DNA of 64,000 bases from Rhodococcus sp. RD6.2 (GTDB taxonomy: Bacteria; Actinomycetota; Actinomycetes; Mycobacteriales; Mycobacteriaceae), in assembly GCF_001040705.1 (NCBI RefSeq), contig NZ_CVQP01000007.1:214571-278570 (forward strand). The letters run 5' to 3'. Below the pieces are notes generated by a model. That model had not been told where the DNA came from, ran no database searches, and saw only the letters and a program-made list of their open reading frames with translations. The position numbers and the translations under genes are program-made. Numbering within the stretch: position 1 is the first letter of the stretch; each line of letters opens with the position of its first letter. This document shows, piece by piece, positions 57,699-64,000 of this stretch.

Positions 57699-59888
57699 TC
57701 AGCGCCCGTCGGCGTAGGCCTGGAGATGCGCGACCTGGGCGGCGTCGAGGGACGGTCGGACCGATTCGCGCGCTGCGGCGACGTCGGCCGCGGTCACATC
57801 GGCGGCGTCGACGTCGCGGCGCATCGCCGCCAGCGCCGCCTCCCGCAACAGGGCCGAACAGTCCGCCGCCGAGTAACCGTCGAGATCCTCGGCCAGCGCT
57901 GCCAGGTCGACGTCGTCGGCCAGCGGCACGGAACGACCCGCGGTGCGCAGGATCTCGCGACGTGCGTCGGCGTCCGGCGGCGGCACGAACACCAACTTCT
58001 CCAACCGTCCCGGACGCAGCAGTGCCGGATCGATCAGGTCCGGTCGGTTGGTCGCCCCGACCACGACGACGTCGCGCAGCGGCTCGACACCGTCGAGTTC
58101 GGTGAGCAGCGACGCGACCACGCGATCGGTGACGCCCGAGTCCGAGGACTGCCCCCGCCGCGGTGCGAGCGCGTCCACCTCGTCGAGGAAGATCATCGAC
58201 GGCGCCGAATCCCGTGCCCGCTGGAACAGTTCGCGCACGGCCTTCTCGGACGCGCCGACCCACTTGTCCATCAGCTCGGCACCCTTGACCGCATGTACCG
58301 ACAGTTGACCCGAACTGGCCAGCGCCCGAACGAGATACGTCTTGCCGCAGCCGGGCGGACCGTACAGCAGGACACCCCGCGGCGGGTCGACCCCGAGACG
58401 CGCGAACGAGTCGGGATGCTGCAGCGGCCACAGGACCGTTTCCGTCAGTGCCTGCTTGGTCTCCACCATGTCCCCGACATCGTCGAGGGTCACCGATCCG
58501 ACCGCCAGCTCCTCCGTCCCGGAACGGGACAGGGGCCGGATCACCTCCAGTGCGCCGACCAGGTCCGTCTGCTCCAGACGCGGTTCGCTCCCGGCGGCAC
58601 TGGCCCGCGACGCCGCGCGGATCGCCGCCTCCCGCACCAGCGCGGCAAGGTCGGCCGCGACGAAACCGGGTGCCCGCGAGGCGATCTCGGCGAGGTCGAG
58701 CGTGTCCGTCGGGACGCGCCGCAGCATCAGCTCGAGCAGGGCTCGACGCGTCGCTCCGTCCGGGAGGGGAATCGTCAGCTCGCGGTCGCATACGTCCTGA
58801 CCGCGGGTGCGGTCGTCGAGCGCATCGGGGTGCGCGGTCGTCGCGACGAACGCGACGCCCGGGGTGTCCACCGCCCGGCGCAGCTCGTCGAGGATCAGCG
58901 TCGACACCGGTTCCGGCTCGGAGGGCAGCAGGGCGTCGAGATCGGTGATCAGTAGGACGCCCCGGTCGTGCCGGAGTCTCGCCACGGCGTCGGTGACGCG
59001 CTGCAACCGCGCCCCGGACTCCAGCGCTCCCACCGTCGGACCGTCCAGTTCGGCGACGTTCCGGCCGGCCAGGACCGCGCGGGCCAGTGTCGCCTTGCCG
59101 ACTCCGGCAGGCCCGGTGACGAGCACGCCGAGATGTGCGGACGCACCTAGGGTGTGCAGCAACTCCGGTTCGTCGAGAGCGAGTTTGAGCCACTCGGTCA
59201 GCCTCGAGGCCTGCGCCGCGACGCCGACGAGGTCCTGCACAGCCACGGGCTCGGGCCGGGGCGACGTCTCCTGCGGTGCCGCGACCGGGGTCGGGGCAGG
59301 GCTCGGGGGCACGGGCGCCGAGGACGAAGTTGGGACATCCCACCCGACAGCCGAATTCGGCTGCACGCTCACCGGTCCCTGCGGGTCGACGGATGCAACG
59401 GTCAGGAGCTCCGACGTCCACGCGACGCCGAACGTGCGGGACAACGACTGCGTGGCGGCGACGGTGGAGACGCCGGGACCGAGGTCGCGCGGCAGCAGCG
59501 ACACCGTGTCGCCGACGGTGAGAACCTTGCCGAGCAGCGCCTGACGCAGCGTGGTCTCCGAGATGGAGCGCATCGCCAGCGCCGAGCCGCTCAGCGTCGC
59601 GCTTCGGGCGCCGTACACCGTCACCGGTGAAACAACCACCCGCGCATCCTCTTTGAGTCCAGCGTTCGACAGGGTGACGTCGTCGAGGAGCGCCGTCCCG
59701 GTGGGGGTACCGGACGGTGCCAGCGCCACCACCGCCGCGGTGCGCCGTGCCCCGATCACCGCGATACCGTCCCACTCACGCAGGCCGAGCGCGGCCAGGG
59801 CCTCGGGATGCAGTCGTACGACACCGCGGCGGGCATCGGCGGCGGAGGTGTTGAGCCGGGCGGTGAGCGCGAGTTCCGGTGTGGTCAC
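57699..59888 (-). CDS. Double AAA ATPase, CDC48-like (Rv0435c-like)
   Basis: The 729-residue protein has an N-terminal CDC48-N-like beta domain (RGVVRLHPEALAALGLREWD) and two AAA modules. Module one: Walker A GPAGVGKATLARA, but Walker B is VLLITDLDALLP (Asp-Leu-Asp, no catalytic Glu). Module two: GPPGCGKTYLVRALA, MIFLDEVDALAPRRGQ and GATNRPDLIDPALLRPGRLE, all canonical. Hence only module two should hydrolyse ATP efficiently. It probably unfolds or remodels proteins. GTG 59888 is chosen because TACTGT lies 7 nt upstream; the GTG at 59897 would overlap this box. Same order as in M. tuberculosis. Confidence 0.94.
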   Translation of the reverse strand: MTTPELALTARLNTSAADARRGVVRLHPEALAALGLREWDGIAVIGARRTAAVVALAPSGTPTGTALLDDVTLSNAGLKEDARVVVSPVTVYGARSATLSGSALAMRSISETTLRQALLGKVLTVGDTVSLLPRDLGPGVSTVAATQSLSRTFGVAWTSELLTVASVDPQGPVSVQPNSAVGWDVPTSSSAPVPPSPAPTPVAAPQETSPRPEPVAVQDLVGVAAQASRLTEWLKLALDEPELLHTLGASAHLGVLVTGPAGVGKATLARAVLAGRNVAELDGPTVGALESGARLQRVTDAVARLRHDRGVLLITDLDALLPSEPEPVSTLILDELRRAVDTPGVAFVATTAHPDALDDRTRGQDVCDRELTIPLPDGATRRALLELMLRRVPTDTLDLAEIASRAPGFVAADLAALVREAAIRAASRASAAGSEPRLEQTDLVGALEVIRPLSRSGTEELAVGSVTLDDVGDMVETKQALTETVLWPLQHPDSFARLGVDPPRGVLLYGPPGCGKTYLVRALASSGQLSVHAVKGAELMDKWVGASEKAVRELFQRARDSAPSMIFLDEVDALAPRRGQSSDSGVTDRVVASLLTELDGVEPLRDVVVVGATNRPDLIDPALLRPGRLEKLVFVPPPDADARREILRTAGRSVPLADDVDLAALAEDLDGYSAADCSALLREAALAAMRRDVDAADVTAADVAAARESVRPSLDAAQVAHLQAYADGR

Positions 59889-59895
59889 CCGCCCC

Positions 59896-59901
59896 ACAGT
59901 A
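59896..59901 (-). promoter_or_regulatory. -10 box for the AAA ATPase gene (leaderless)
   Basis: TACTGT on the minus strand lies 7 nt before the GTG at 59888. Confidence 0.4.
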
Positions 59902-59909
59902 GTGACGGA

Positions 59910-60998
59910 TCAGGCGGTCAGGCCGAGCGCCCACTCGTGCAGCACACCCGCGAACTCCAGCGACTCCGGCAGCGGCACGAGCGGGTCGATGCGGCTCGGA
60001 GGGAACGGGCCGAGCTCGTCGAGGAGGTGACTGGCGTTCGCGAGGTGCGCGAACCGGAGGGTGGTGTGGTCGAGCGCGTCGCGCAGTGCGCCGACCTGAT
60101 CGCAGCTGATGTTCAGGTCCTTGTCCGAACACGTCACCAGGACGGGAGTGTCGTCGGCGATCGCCGCGGCGAGCTCGAGCGGGTCCTGGGCGTCCGCCTC
60201 GGCGAGGAACCTGGCATTGGCGTGGACCAGGCCGATGCTCGCGAGGAGTGGATCCGGTTTGGCGGGCAACTTGCCGGTCTCCCGCAAGCTCGAGACGCTC
60301 TCCTTCAACGTCGCACGCGCGGCGTCGGCGTCGGCGGTGGACAGCTGCCCGGACCCGACCGCCGCGTCGAGCTGGGTGTTCAGCTGGGCGGTGAGCAGGT
60401 CCAGGTACCGCATCGGCAGCGGCGCGAGGAGGGCGATCCCGCCGTGACCGACTCCGCGTCCGGTCAGTTCGAGGGCGGTGAGTGCGCCTTCGCTGTGTCC
60501 GACGAGGACGAGCCGGTCGACGGGCACGCCGGTCCGGTCGGAGAGCAGGGCCGCCGCGGCCTGCGCATGGTCGACCTGCGAGGTGAACCCGAATTCGGCG
60601 AGCCGGTCCGCGGGCAGGCCCGCGAGTCCGGTGGCTCCGCTGCCGAGCTTGTCGAACCGCAGGCTGGCGACGCCCTGGGCGGCGAGGTCGTCGGCGAGGC
60701 GTCGCATCGTGTCGGCCTTCAGTCCGGACTGGTTGCCGTCGCGGTCGGTGGGGCCGCTGCCGGGCAGGAGCAGCGCGGCGACCCCCTGACGGGCATGGGC
60801 GGGGGTGCGCAGGCTCGCGTGGAGCGTCAGCCCGTCCGCGTCGAACGTCTCCTCGGTGTCGGTGCCCGTCTGTGAGGCACTCGAGCCGATGAACGGGAGA
60901 GGAATCCGCGTCGCCGCCGTCGCGGGTACCGCCAGAGGTGCCGTCGACAGCAGTGCCGCGAGGGCAGCGCCCGCCAACCGCAGTCTCGTAGTGTTCAT
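59910..60998 (-). CDS. Secreted alpha/beta hydrolase
   Basis: The 362-residue protein has a signal peptide (to about residue 29), then a serine-hydrolase domain of the BAAT/YqiK or DLH-like group: VAALLLPGSGPTDRDGNQSG (oxyanion region), LADDLAAQGVASLRFDKLGS, nucleophile LVLVGHSEGALTALEL and a C-terminal catalytic His in ANASHLLDE. The GPTDRDGN motif is typical of peptidase-S15-like esterases. Substrate unknown. The ATG at 60998 is preceded by TATTGT at 8 nt. It lies 46 bp downstream of pssA and 21 bp upstream of the AAA gene, all on one strand. Confidence 0.86.
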   Translation of the reverse strand: MNTTRLRLAGAALAALLSTAPLAVPATAATRIPLPFIGSSASQTGTDTEETFDADGLTLHASLRTPAHARQGVAALLLPGSGPTDRDGNQSGLKADTMRRLADDLAAQGVASLRFDKLGSGATGLAGLPADRLAEFGFTSQVDHAQAAAALLSDRTGVPVDRLVLVGHSEGALTALELTGRGVGHGGIALLAPLPMRYLDLLTAQLNTQLDAAVGSGQLSTADADAARATLKESVSSLRETGKLPAKPDPLLASIGLVHANARFLAEADAQDPLELAAAIADDTPVLVTCSDKDLNISCDQVGALRDALDHTTLRFAHLANASHLLDELGPFPPSRIDPLVPLPESLEFAGVLHEWALGLTA

Positions 60999-61006
60999 CG
61001 CTACCG

Positions 61007-61012
61007 ACAATA
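61007..61012 (-). promoter_or_regulatory. -10 box for the alpha/beta hydrolase gene
   Basis: TATTGT on the minus strand ends 8 nt before the ATG at 60998. Confidence 0.35.
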
Positions 61013-61044
61013 GGGGACGGCGCGCCCGACTCGAAGTCACCCGG

Positions 61045-61911
61045 TTACCGCGGCCGCGGCTGACGCAGGCCGAGTCGCGAGTACGACCGCCGGTCGCCCG
61101 TGGTCACCCGACGGATCGCCCGACGCTCGGAGGGCTTGACGTCCCACACCTCGGGCCGGGCCGCTACCCAGCGCTTCGACCGGACCGCGAACGGAATGTG
61201 CGCGAGGTACGCGAACACCAGCACGATCAGCAGGATGAACGGGTACGTGATCAGTGCGGCACCGGCCAGGGCGACGCCGACCAGCAGCGCGGCCGCCATC
61301 CGGCGCGGCACCGAGAACGACTTCATGGCGAGCGTCGGGATCCGGCTGACGATCAGCCCCGCCGACAGCACGGTCCAGGCGGTGACCACCCAGAACGACG
61401 ACCACCAGCCGTCGCCCCATTGCACGAACGCGGCGAGCGGCGTCAGCGCGATCAGCGCGCCTGCAGGAGCAGGAACGCCCACGAAGAACTCGCTCGTGTA
61501 GGACGGCGCGGTGTCGTCGTCGAGGAGCGTGTTGAACCGCGCAAGCCGCAGCACGATGCTCACCGCGTACACCAGCGCCACGATCCAGCCGGCGTTGCTG
61601 CCGTCGAGCAGCGTCACGTACAGCACCAGCGCGGGCGCGACGCCGAACGAGATCGCGTCCGCCAGTGAGTCCAGTTCGGCGCCGATCTTGCTCGTCGCGT
61701 CCAGCAGTCGCGCGATCCGGCCGTCGAGGGAGTCGAGGACCGCGGCGGCGCCGATCATCGCGAGCGCGACACCCAGTTCGCCGCCGAGTGCGAACTTCAC
61801 CGCGGACAGGCCGCTGCACAGAGCGAGGATGGTCAGGGTGCTCGGCAGGAGAAGCAGGCCGCTCGACGCGACGCGTCGGGGCCTGCTGGTCACCACCTCA
61901 CGCGGACTCAC
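61045..61911 (-). CDS. pssA: CDP-diacylglycerol-serine O-phosphatidyltransferase
   Basis: The 288-residue integral membrane enzyme has the CDP-alcohol phosphatidyltransferase motif within [20 protein letters not shown] followed by [12 protein letters not shown]. About eight helices are predicted. It makes phosphatidylserine from CDP-diacylglycerol and serine. The GTG at 61911 overlaps the psd stop (GTGA). The last 45 residues are a basic cytoplasmic tail ([20 protein letters not shown]). The order psd-pssA is conserved in the Mycobacteriales. Confidence 0.95.
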   Translation of the reverse strand: MSPREVVTSRPRRVASSGLLLLPSTLTILALCSGLSAVKFALGGELGVALAMIGAAAVLDSLDGRIARLLDATSKIGAELDSLADAISFGVAPALVLYVTLLDGSNAGWIVALVYAVSIVLRLARFNTLLDDDTAPSYTSEFFVGVPAPAGALIALTPLAAFVQWGDGWWSSFWVVTAWTVLSAGLIVSRIPTLAMKSFSVPRRMAAALLVGVALAGAALITYPFILLIVLVFAYLAHIPFAVRSKRWVAARPEVWDVKPSERRAIRRVTTGDRRSYSRLGLRQPRPR

Positions 61912-62621
61912 GGGAGCTGTGCGAGGACGGTTTCGGCGCCGACGGCCCGCTGCCCCCGCTCGACCAGGAGGGTGCTGCCGACGGGGAAGTAGGTGTCGAC
62001 GCGGGAGCCGAACCGGATCAGTCCGTAGGTGTCGCCGATCGGCAACCGGTCACCGACCGTCGCGTCGCAGACGATGCGCCGCGCGATCAGGCCCGCGATC
62101 TGCACGACCGCGACCTCGTGACCGTTGTCCGTCCGCAGCAGCATCGAATTGCGCTCGTTGGCCTCGCTCGCCTCGGCGAGATCCGCGGACAGGAACTCGC
62201 CCGACTTGTGGACGACCTGCAGGACCTCACCCGCGACGGGGCTGCGCTGGACGTGCACGTCGAGGACCGAAAGGAAGATGCTCACCCGCGGCACCGGCTG
62301 ATCGCCCATGTTCAGCTCGGCGGGCGGTACCGCCGTGTCGACGAGCGCGACCTCGCCGTCAGCGGGGGAGACCGCCACGTTCGCGCGGTTCGGCGGAACG
62401 CGGTGCGGATGCCGGAAGAAGGCGGCGCAGGCGCCGGACGCGAGGAGTGCGGTGTTGCGGACCCAGCGGCGGCGTCTGCCGAGCACGGCGACGCCGAGTG
62501 GGGCGAGAACGAACGGCAGCCCGGCCGGATGCAATGGCGGGATCGTCGTCTTGACCAGGTCGACGACGTGTGCGAGACCGGTCGGCTGCGGAGTGCCGAT
62601 GGGGGTGGGGCGGCGGGCCAC
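61908..62621 (-). CDS. psd: Phosphatidylserine decarboxylase
   Basis: A 237-residue pyruvoyl enzyme that decarboxylates phosphatidylserine to phosphatidylethanolamine. The self-cleavage site is in [17 protein letters not shown] (Gly-Ser), giving a small alpha chain with the pyruvoyl group. Other motifs: [29 protein letters not shown] and [20 protein letters not shown]. One N-terminal hydrophobic segment anchors it. It starts with GTG 62621 with GAGGA 5 nt upstream and is the first gene of the psd-pssA unit. Confidence 0.95.
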   Translation of the reverse strand: MARRPTPIGTPQPTGLAHVVDLVKTTIPPLHPAGLPFVLAPLGVAVLGRRRRWVRNTALLASGACAAFFRHPHRVPPNRANVAVSPADGEVALVDTAVPPAELNMGDQPVPRVSIFLSVLDVHVQRSPVAGEVLQVVHKSGEFLSADLAEASEANERNSMLLRTDNGHEVAVVQIAGLIARRIVCDATVGDRLPIGDTYGLIRFGSRVDTYFPVGSTLLVERGQRAVGAETVLAQLP

Positions 62622-62746
62622 GGGTTCCTCATCTGGTTCGGTGACGGTGGGGTCCGCGCACGGTGGAGCCGTTCACGGGCACTGCAAGGTTAGGCCACGT
62701 CGGGCCTGTCCCGCTCCGCCGTCCCGTCGTCCCGCCGCCCCCGCCC

Positions 62747-63217
62747 TCAGCGAGCCGAGGCGGTGGCCGACTCGGTCTCGCTCTTGATGCGCGCCAGGGT
62801 GGTGTTCATGCCCGCGATCATGTCGACCTCGAAGCCTGCGGTGCCACCCATGAACTTGTCGACGAGGAACGACGAGACCTTCGTGGTGCCCGTGGGGGCC
62901 TCGCGGCGCTCGGTCACCCGGGTGCCGGTGTCGGTCGCGGTGAGCTCGTAGGTCCAGACGGTGTGGTTCTCCGCAACGCGCCACGCGATGGCCCGGCTCG
63001 GCTCGAAGCGGATGACCTTGGACGTCGTGGGCCACACGAGCAGGCCCTTCTTGTTGACGTTGACGGTCCGGCTGCCGTGTCGGACAGGGCCGCCGAGCAC
63101 CTTCATCACCTTGCACTGGGGGCTCCACTTGCCCATGCGCTCGAGGTCGGACACGACCTTCCACACCGCCTCGGGGGTGGCGTCGATCTCGATGCTCGCT
63201 TCGAGGGTGTTCGTCAC
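62747..63217 (-). CDS. SRPBCC (polyketide cyclase/START-like) protein
   Basis: The 156-residue protein has the helix-grip fold pattern: LEASIEIDATPEAVWKVVSD, MGKWSPQCKVMKVLGG, GSRTVNVNKKGLLVWPTTSK, WRVAENHTVWTYELTATD and a long C-terminal helix (MNTTLARIKSETESATA). Such proteins bind hydrophobic ligands; in actinobacteria related proteins occur near lipid genes. Function unknown. Starts with GTG at 63217. It lies 125 bp upstream of psd on the same strand and may share its transcription. Confidence 0.87.
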   Translation of the reverse strand: MTNTLEASIEIDATPEAVWKVVSDLERMGKWSPQCKVMKVLGGPVRHGSRTVNVNKKGLLVWPTTSKVIRFEPSRAIAWRVAENHTVWTYELTATDTGTRVTERREAPTGTTKVSSFLVDKFMGGTAGFEVDMIAGMNTTLARIKSETESATASAR

Positions 63218-63618
63218 AGGGTGCTCCGATTCATGAGGGTAAGCGCTACTGACGGTTACACATGTTTTCCTGGACGCGGCCGTACGTCAAGAGAGGTCGG
63301 CGAGGGTGTAATGGGGGGTGCGCGTCGGGCGATGAACAGGGTAGTCACACAGTGGTCGACCCAAGGGTCGGCACCCACACCCGGAGCTCATCGTGAAATT
63401 TCCTGCCGCACTCCGTTCCACGCCGCACACCGACGCCGTTCCGATGCTGCCGAGCGCACGAACCTGGCGGCGTCGTGAGACGTGGCCCAGTGAGCGACTG
63501 GAACGACTGCTGACCCAGCGGGAAGCCGACGACCTGGTGCGGGGCCACTTCCGTTGATGGCGCCGCCGACGCCCGTCCGTTCCTGATGGCTGTGACCGAT
63601 CCCGCGCATACTGGTGCT
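63218..63618. other. 401-bp region with no established gene
   Basis: The 5' part (63218-63300) is comparatively AT-rich around GGTTACACATGTTTTC and probably holds the promoter of the SRPBCC gene. The 3' part holds one possible 54-codon gene (see 63393-63557). No repeat, tRNA or riboswitch is evident. Confidence 0.5.
63393..63557 (+). CDS. Possible small protein, 54 aa
   Basis: A GTG at 63393 with GGAG 6 nt upstream opens a 54-codon frame ending at TGA 63555-63557. The product starts MKFPAALRSTPHTDAVPM and is Arg-rich in its second half (RTWRRRETWPSERLERLLTQ). Third-position GC is about 70 percent, less than in the sure genes nearby, so it may be a small or decayed gene, or chance. No family recognised. 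Confidence 0.35.
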   Translation: MKFPAALRSTPHTDAVPMLPSARTWRRRETWPSERLERLLTQREADDLVRGHFR

Positions 63619-64000
63619 GTGACCGTCGGCGTGCTGTTCGACATAGACGGGGTGCTTGTCACGTCGTGGCAGGCGATCCCCGGTGCGGCCGCTGCGCTGG
63701 ATGCGGTCCGTCGGCGAGCCCACCCGCTGGCCTTCCTCACCAACACCACCTCGCGCACCCGATCCGAGATCGCCGCGTCCCTGTGTGCAGCCGGTATGGA
63801 CGTCACACCCGACGAGATCGTGACGGCCGCCGGGCTCACGGCGGAGTACCTGCGTTCGACGTATCCCGATGCCCGGTGTCTGCTCGTGAACCACGGCGAC
63901 GTCACCGAGGACCTGCCCGGCGTCCGCCTCGACGACGTGAATCCCGATGTCGTCGTGCTGGGTGGAGCGGGACCCGAGTTCGATCACGACACCCTCAGTC
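63619..64000 (+). CDS. HAD-superfamily (class IIA) phosphatase, N-terminal part (cut by window end)
   Basis: From the GTG at 63619 the frame stays open to the window end (127 full codons). The HAD motif I is LFDIDGVLVT with the nucleophile Asp and acid/base Asp. Motif II is FLTNTTSRTRSEI, of the NagD/HDHD2/LHPP type. The sequence VVVLGGAGPEFDHDTL further resembles the cap region start of this class. It is likely a cytosolic phosphatase; the substrate is unknown. The C-terminal half with motif III and the Asp pair is outside the window. Confidence 0.85.
   Translation, partial: MTVGVLFDIDGVLVTSWQAIPGAAAALDAVRRRAHPLAFLTNTTSRTRSEIAASLCAAGMDVTPDEIVTAAGLTAEYLRSTYPDARCLLVNHGDVTEDLPGVRLDDVNPDVVVLGGAGPEFDHDTLS

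Noticed and set aside
63388-63987. A 199-codon minus-strand frame at the window end
   Set aside because: Antisense to the HAD gene, which has clear motifs; the product shows shadow-type composition.

Overview
The window is about 64 kb of very GC-rich, densely coding actinobacterial DNA with frequent GTG starts and many ATGA/GTGA stop-start overlaps. Gene content and order point to the Mycobacteriales, most likely Rhodococcus. The backbone follows the Mycobacterium tuberculosis Rv0407-Rv0437c interval as I remember it: fgd1, pta, ackA, pknG, glnH, glnX, mutT3, thiE, thiO, thiS, thiG, thiD, thiC, xthA, a GNAT gene, def, a DUF3263 gene, a LytR_C gene, sodC, a YbdK-type ligase, a double-AAA ATPase, pssA and psd. 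The genus is inferred from gene content; no search was run. I saw no rRNA, tRNA, CRISPR array, insertion sequence or integrase.

Layout. (1) 1-10061: the 3' end of fgd1, then an accessory block. It holds a minus-strand operon (aminoglycoside-phosphotransferase-like kinase, DUF7064-like lipocalin-type protein, secreted tyrosine phosphatase) facing a TetR gene across an operator array, then a Sufu-domain gene, a large LuxR-type ATPase regulator, an unknown 214-aa protein and a membrane-anchored Ig-repeat protein. (2) 10062-18024: pta-ackA (acetyl-CoA/acetate interconversion) convergent with glnX-glnH-pknG (amino-acid sensing that controls 2-oxoglutarate metabolism in mycobacteria). (3) 18195-28871: mutT3 and thiamine synthesis (thiE; thiO-thiS-thiG behind one TPP riboswitch; thiC-thiD behind another), interrupted by ppk2, an ABC-2 exporter, a class III cyclase and a small membrane protein. 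(4) 29018-35797: two paralogous YjdJ-type acetyltransferase-like genes, xthA, GNAT-def, and the DUF3263, LytR_C, sodC and carboxylate-amine ligase genes. (5) 35873-43782: a PAP2-type membrane phosphatase and a six-gene Mnh/Mrp Na+/H+ antiporter operon with mnhA and mnhB fused. (6) 43957-56709: accessory genes, namely a NUDIX hydrolase, an ASCH protein, a cholesterol-oxidase-like GMC flavoprotein, an MFS exporter with its divergent TetR and twin operators, two polytopic membrane proteins of unknown function, an alternating AraC/hydrolase array and a PEP mutase/isocitrate lyase-type enzyme. (7) 56706-64000: a DUF3089 lipase-like protein, the AAA ATPase, an alpha/beta hydrolase, pssA-psd (phosphatidylethanolamine synthesis), an SRPBCC protein and the start of a HAD phosphatase.

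Non-coding structure is rich. There are two TPP riboswitches, several long hairpins at gene ends (one with a 21-bp perfect stem), a roughly 57-nt palindromic element present twice 32 kb apart, tandem repeats in front of tetR and ppk2, and duplicated TetR-type operators. About a dozen genes have a TANNNT -10 box only 6-8 nt before the start codon, which predicts leaderless mRNAs. The strongest leads for new biology are the TetR-controlled kinase/DUF7064/phosphatase operon, the dispersed palindrome family, the twin membrane proteins and the GMC oxidase with an apparent Glu-to-Gln change at a catalytic position.
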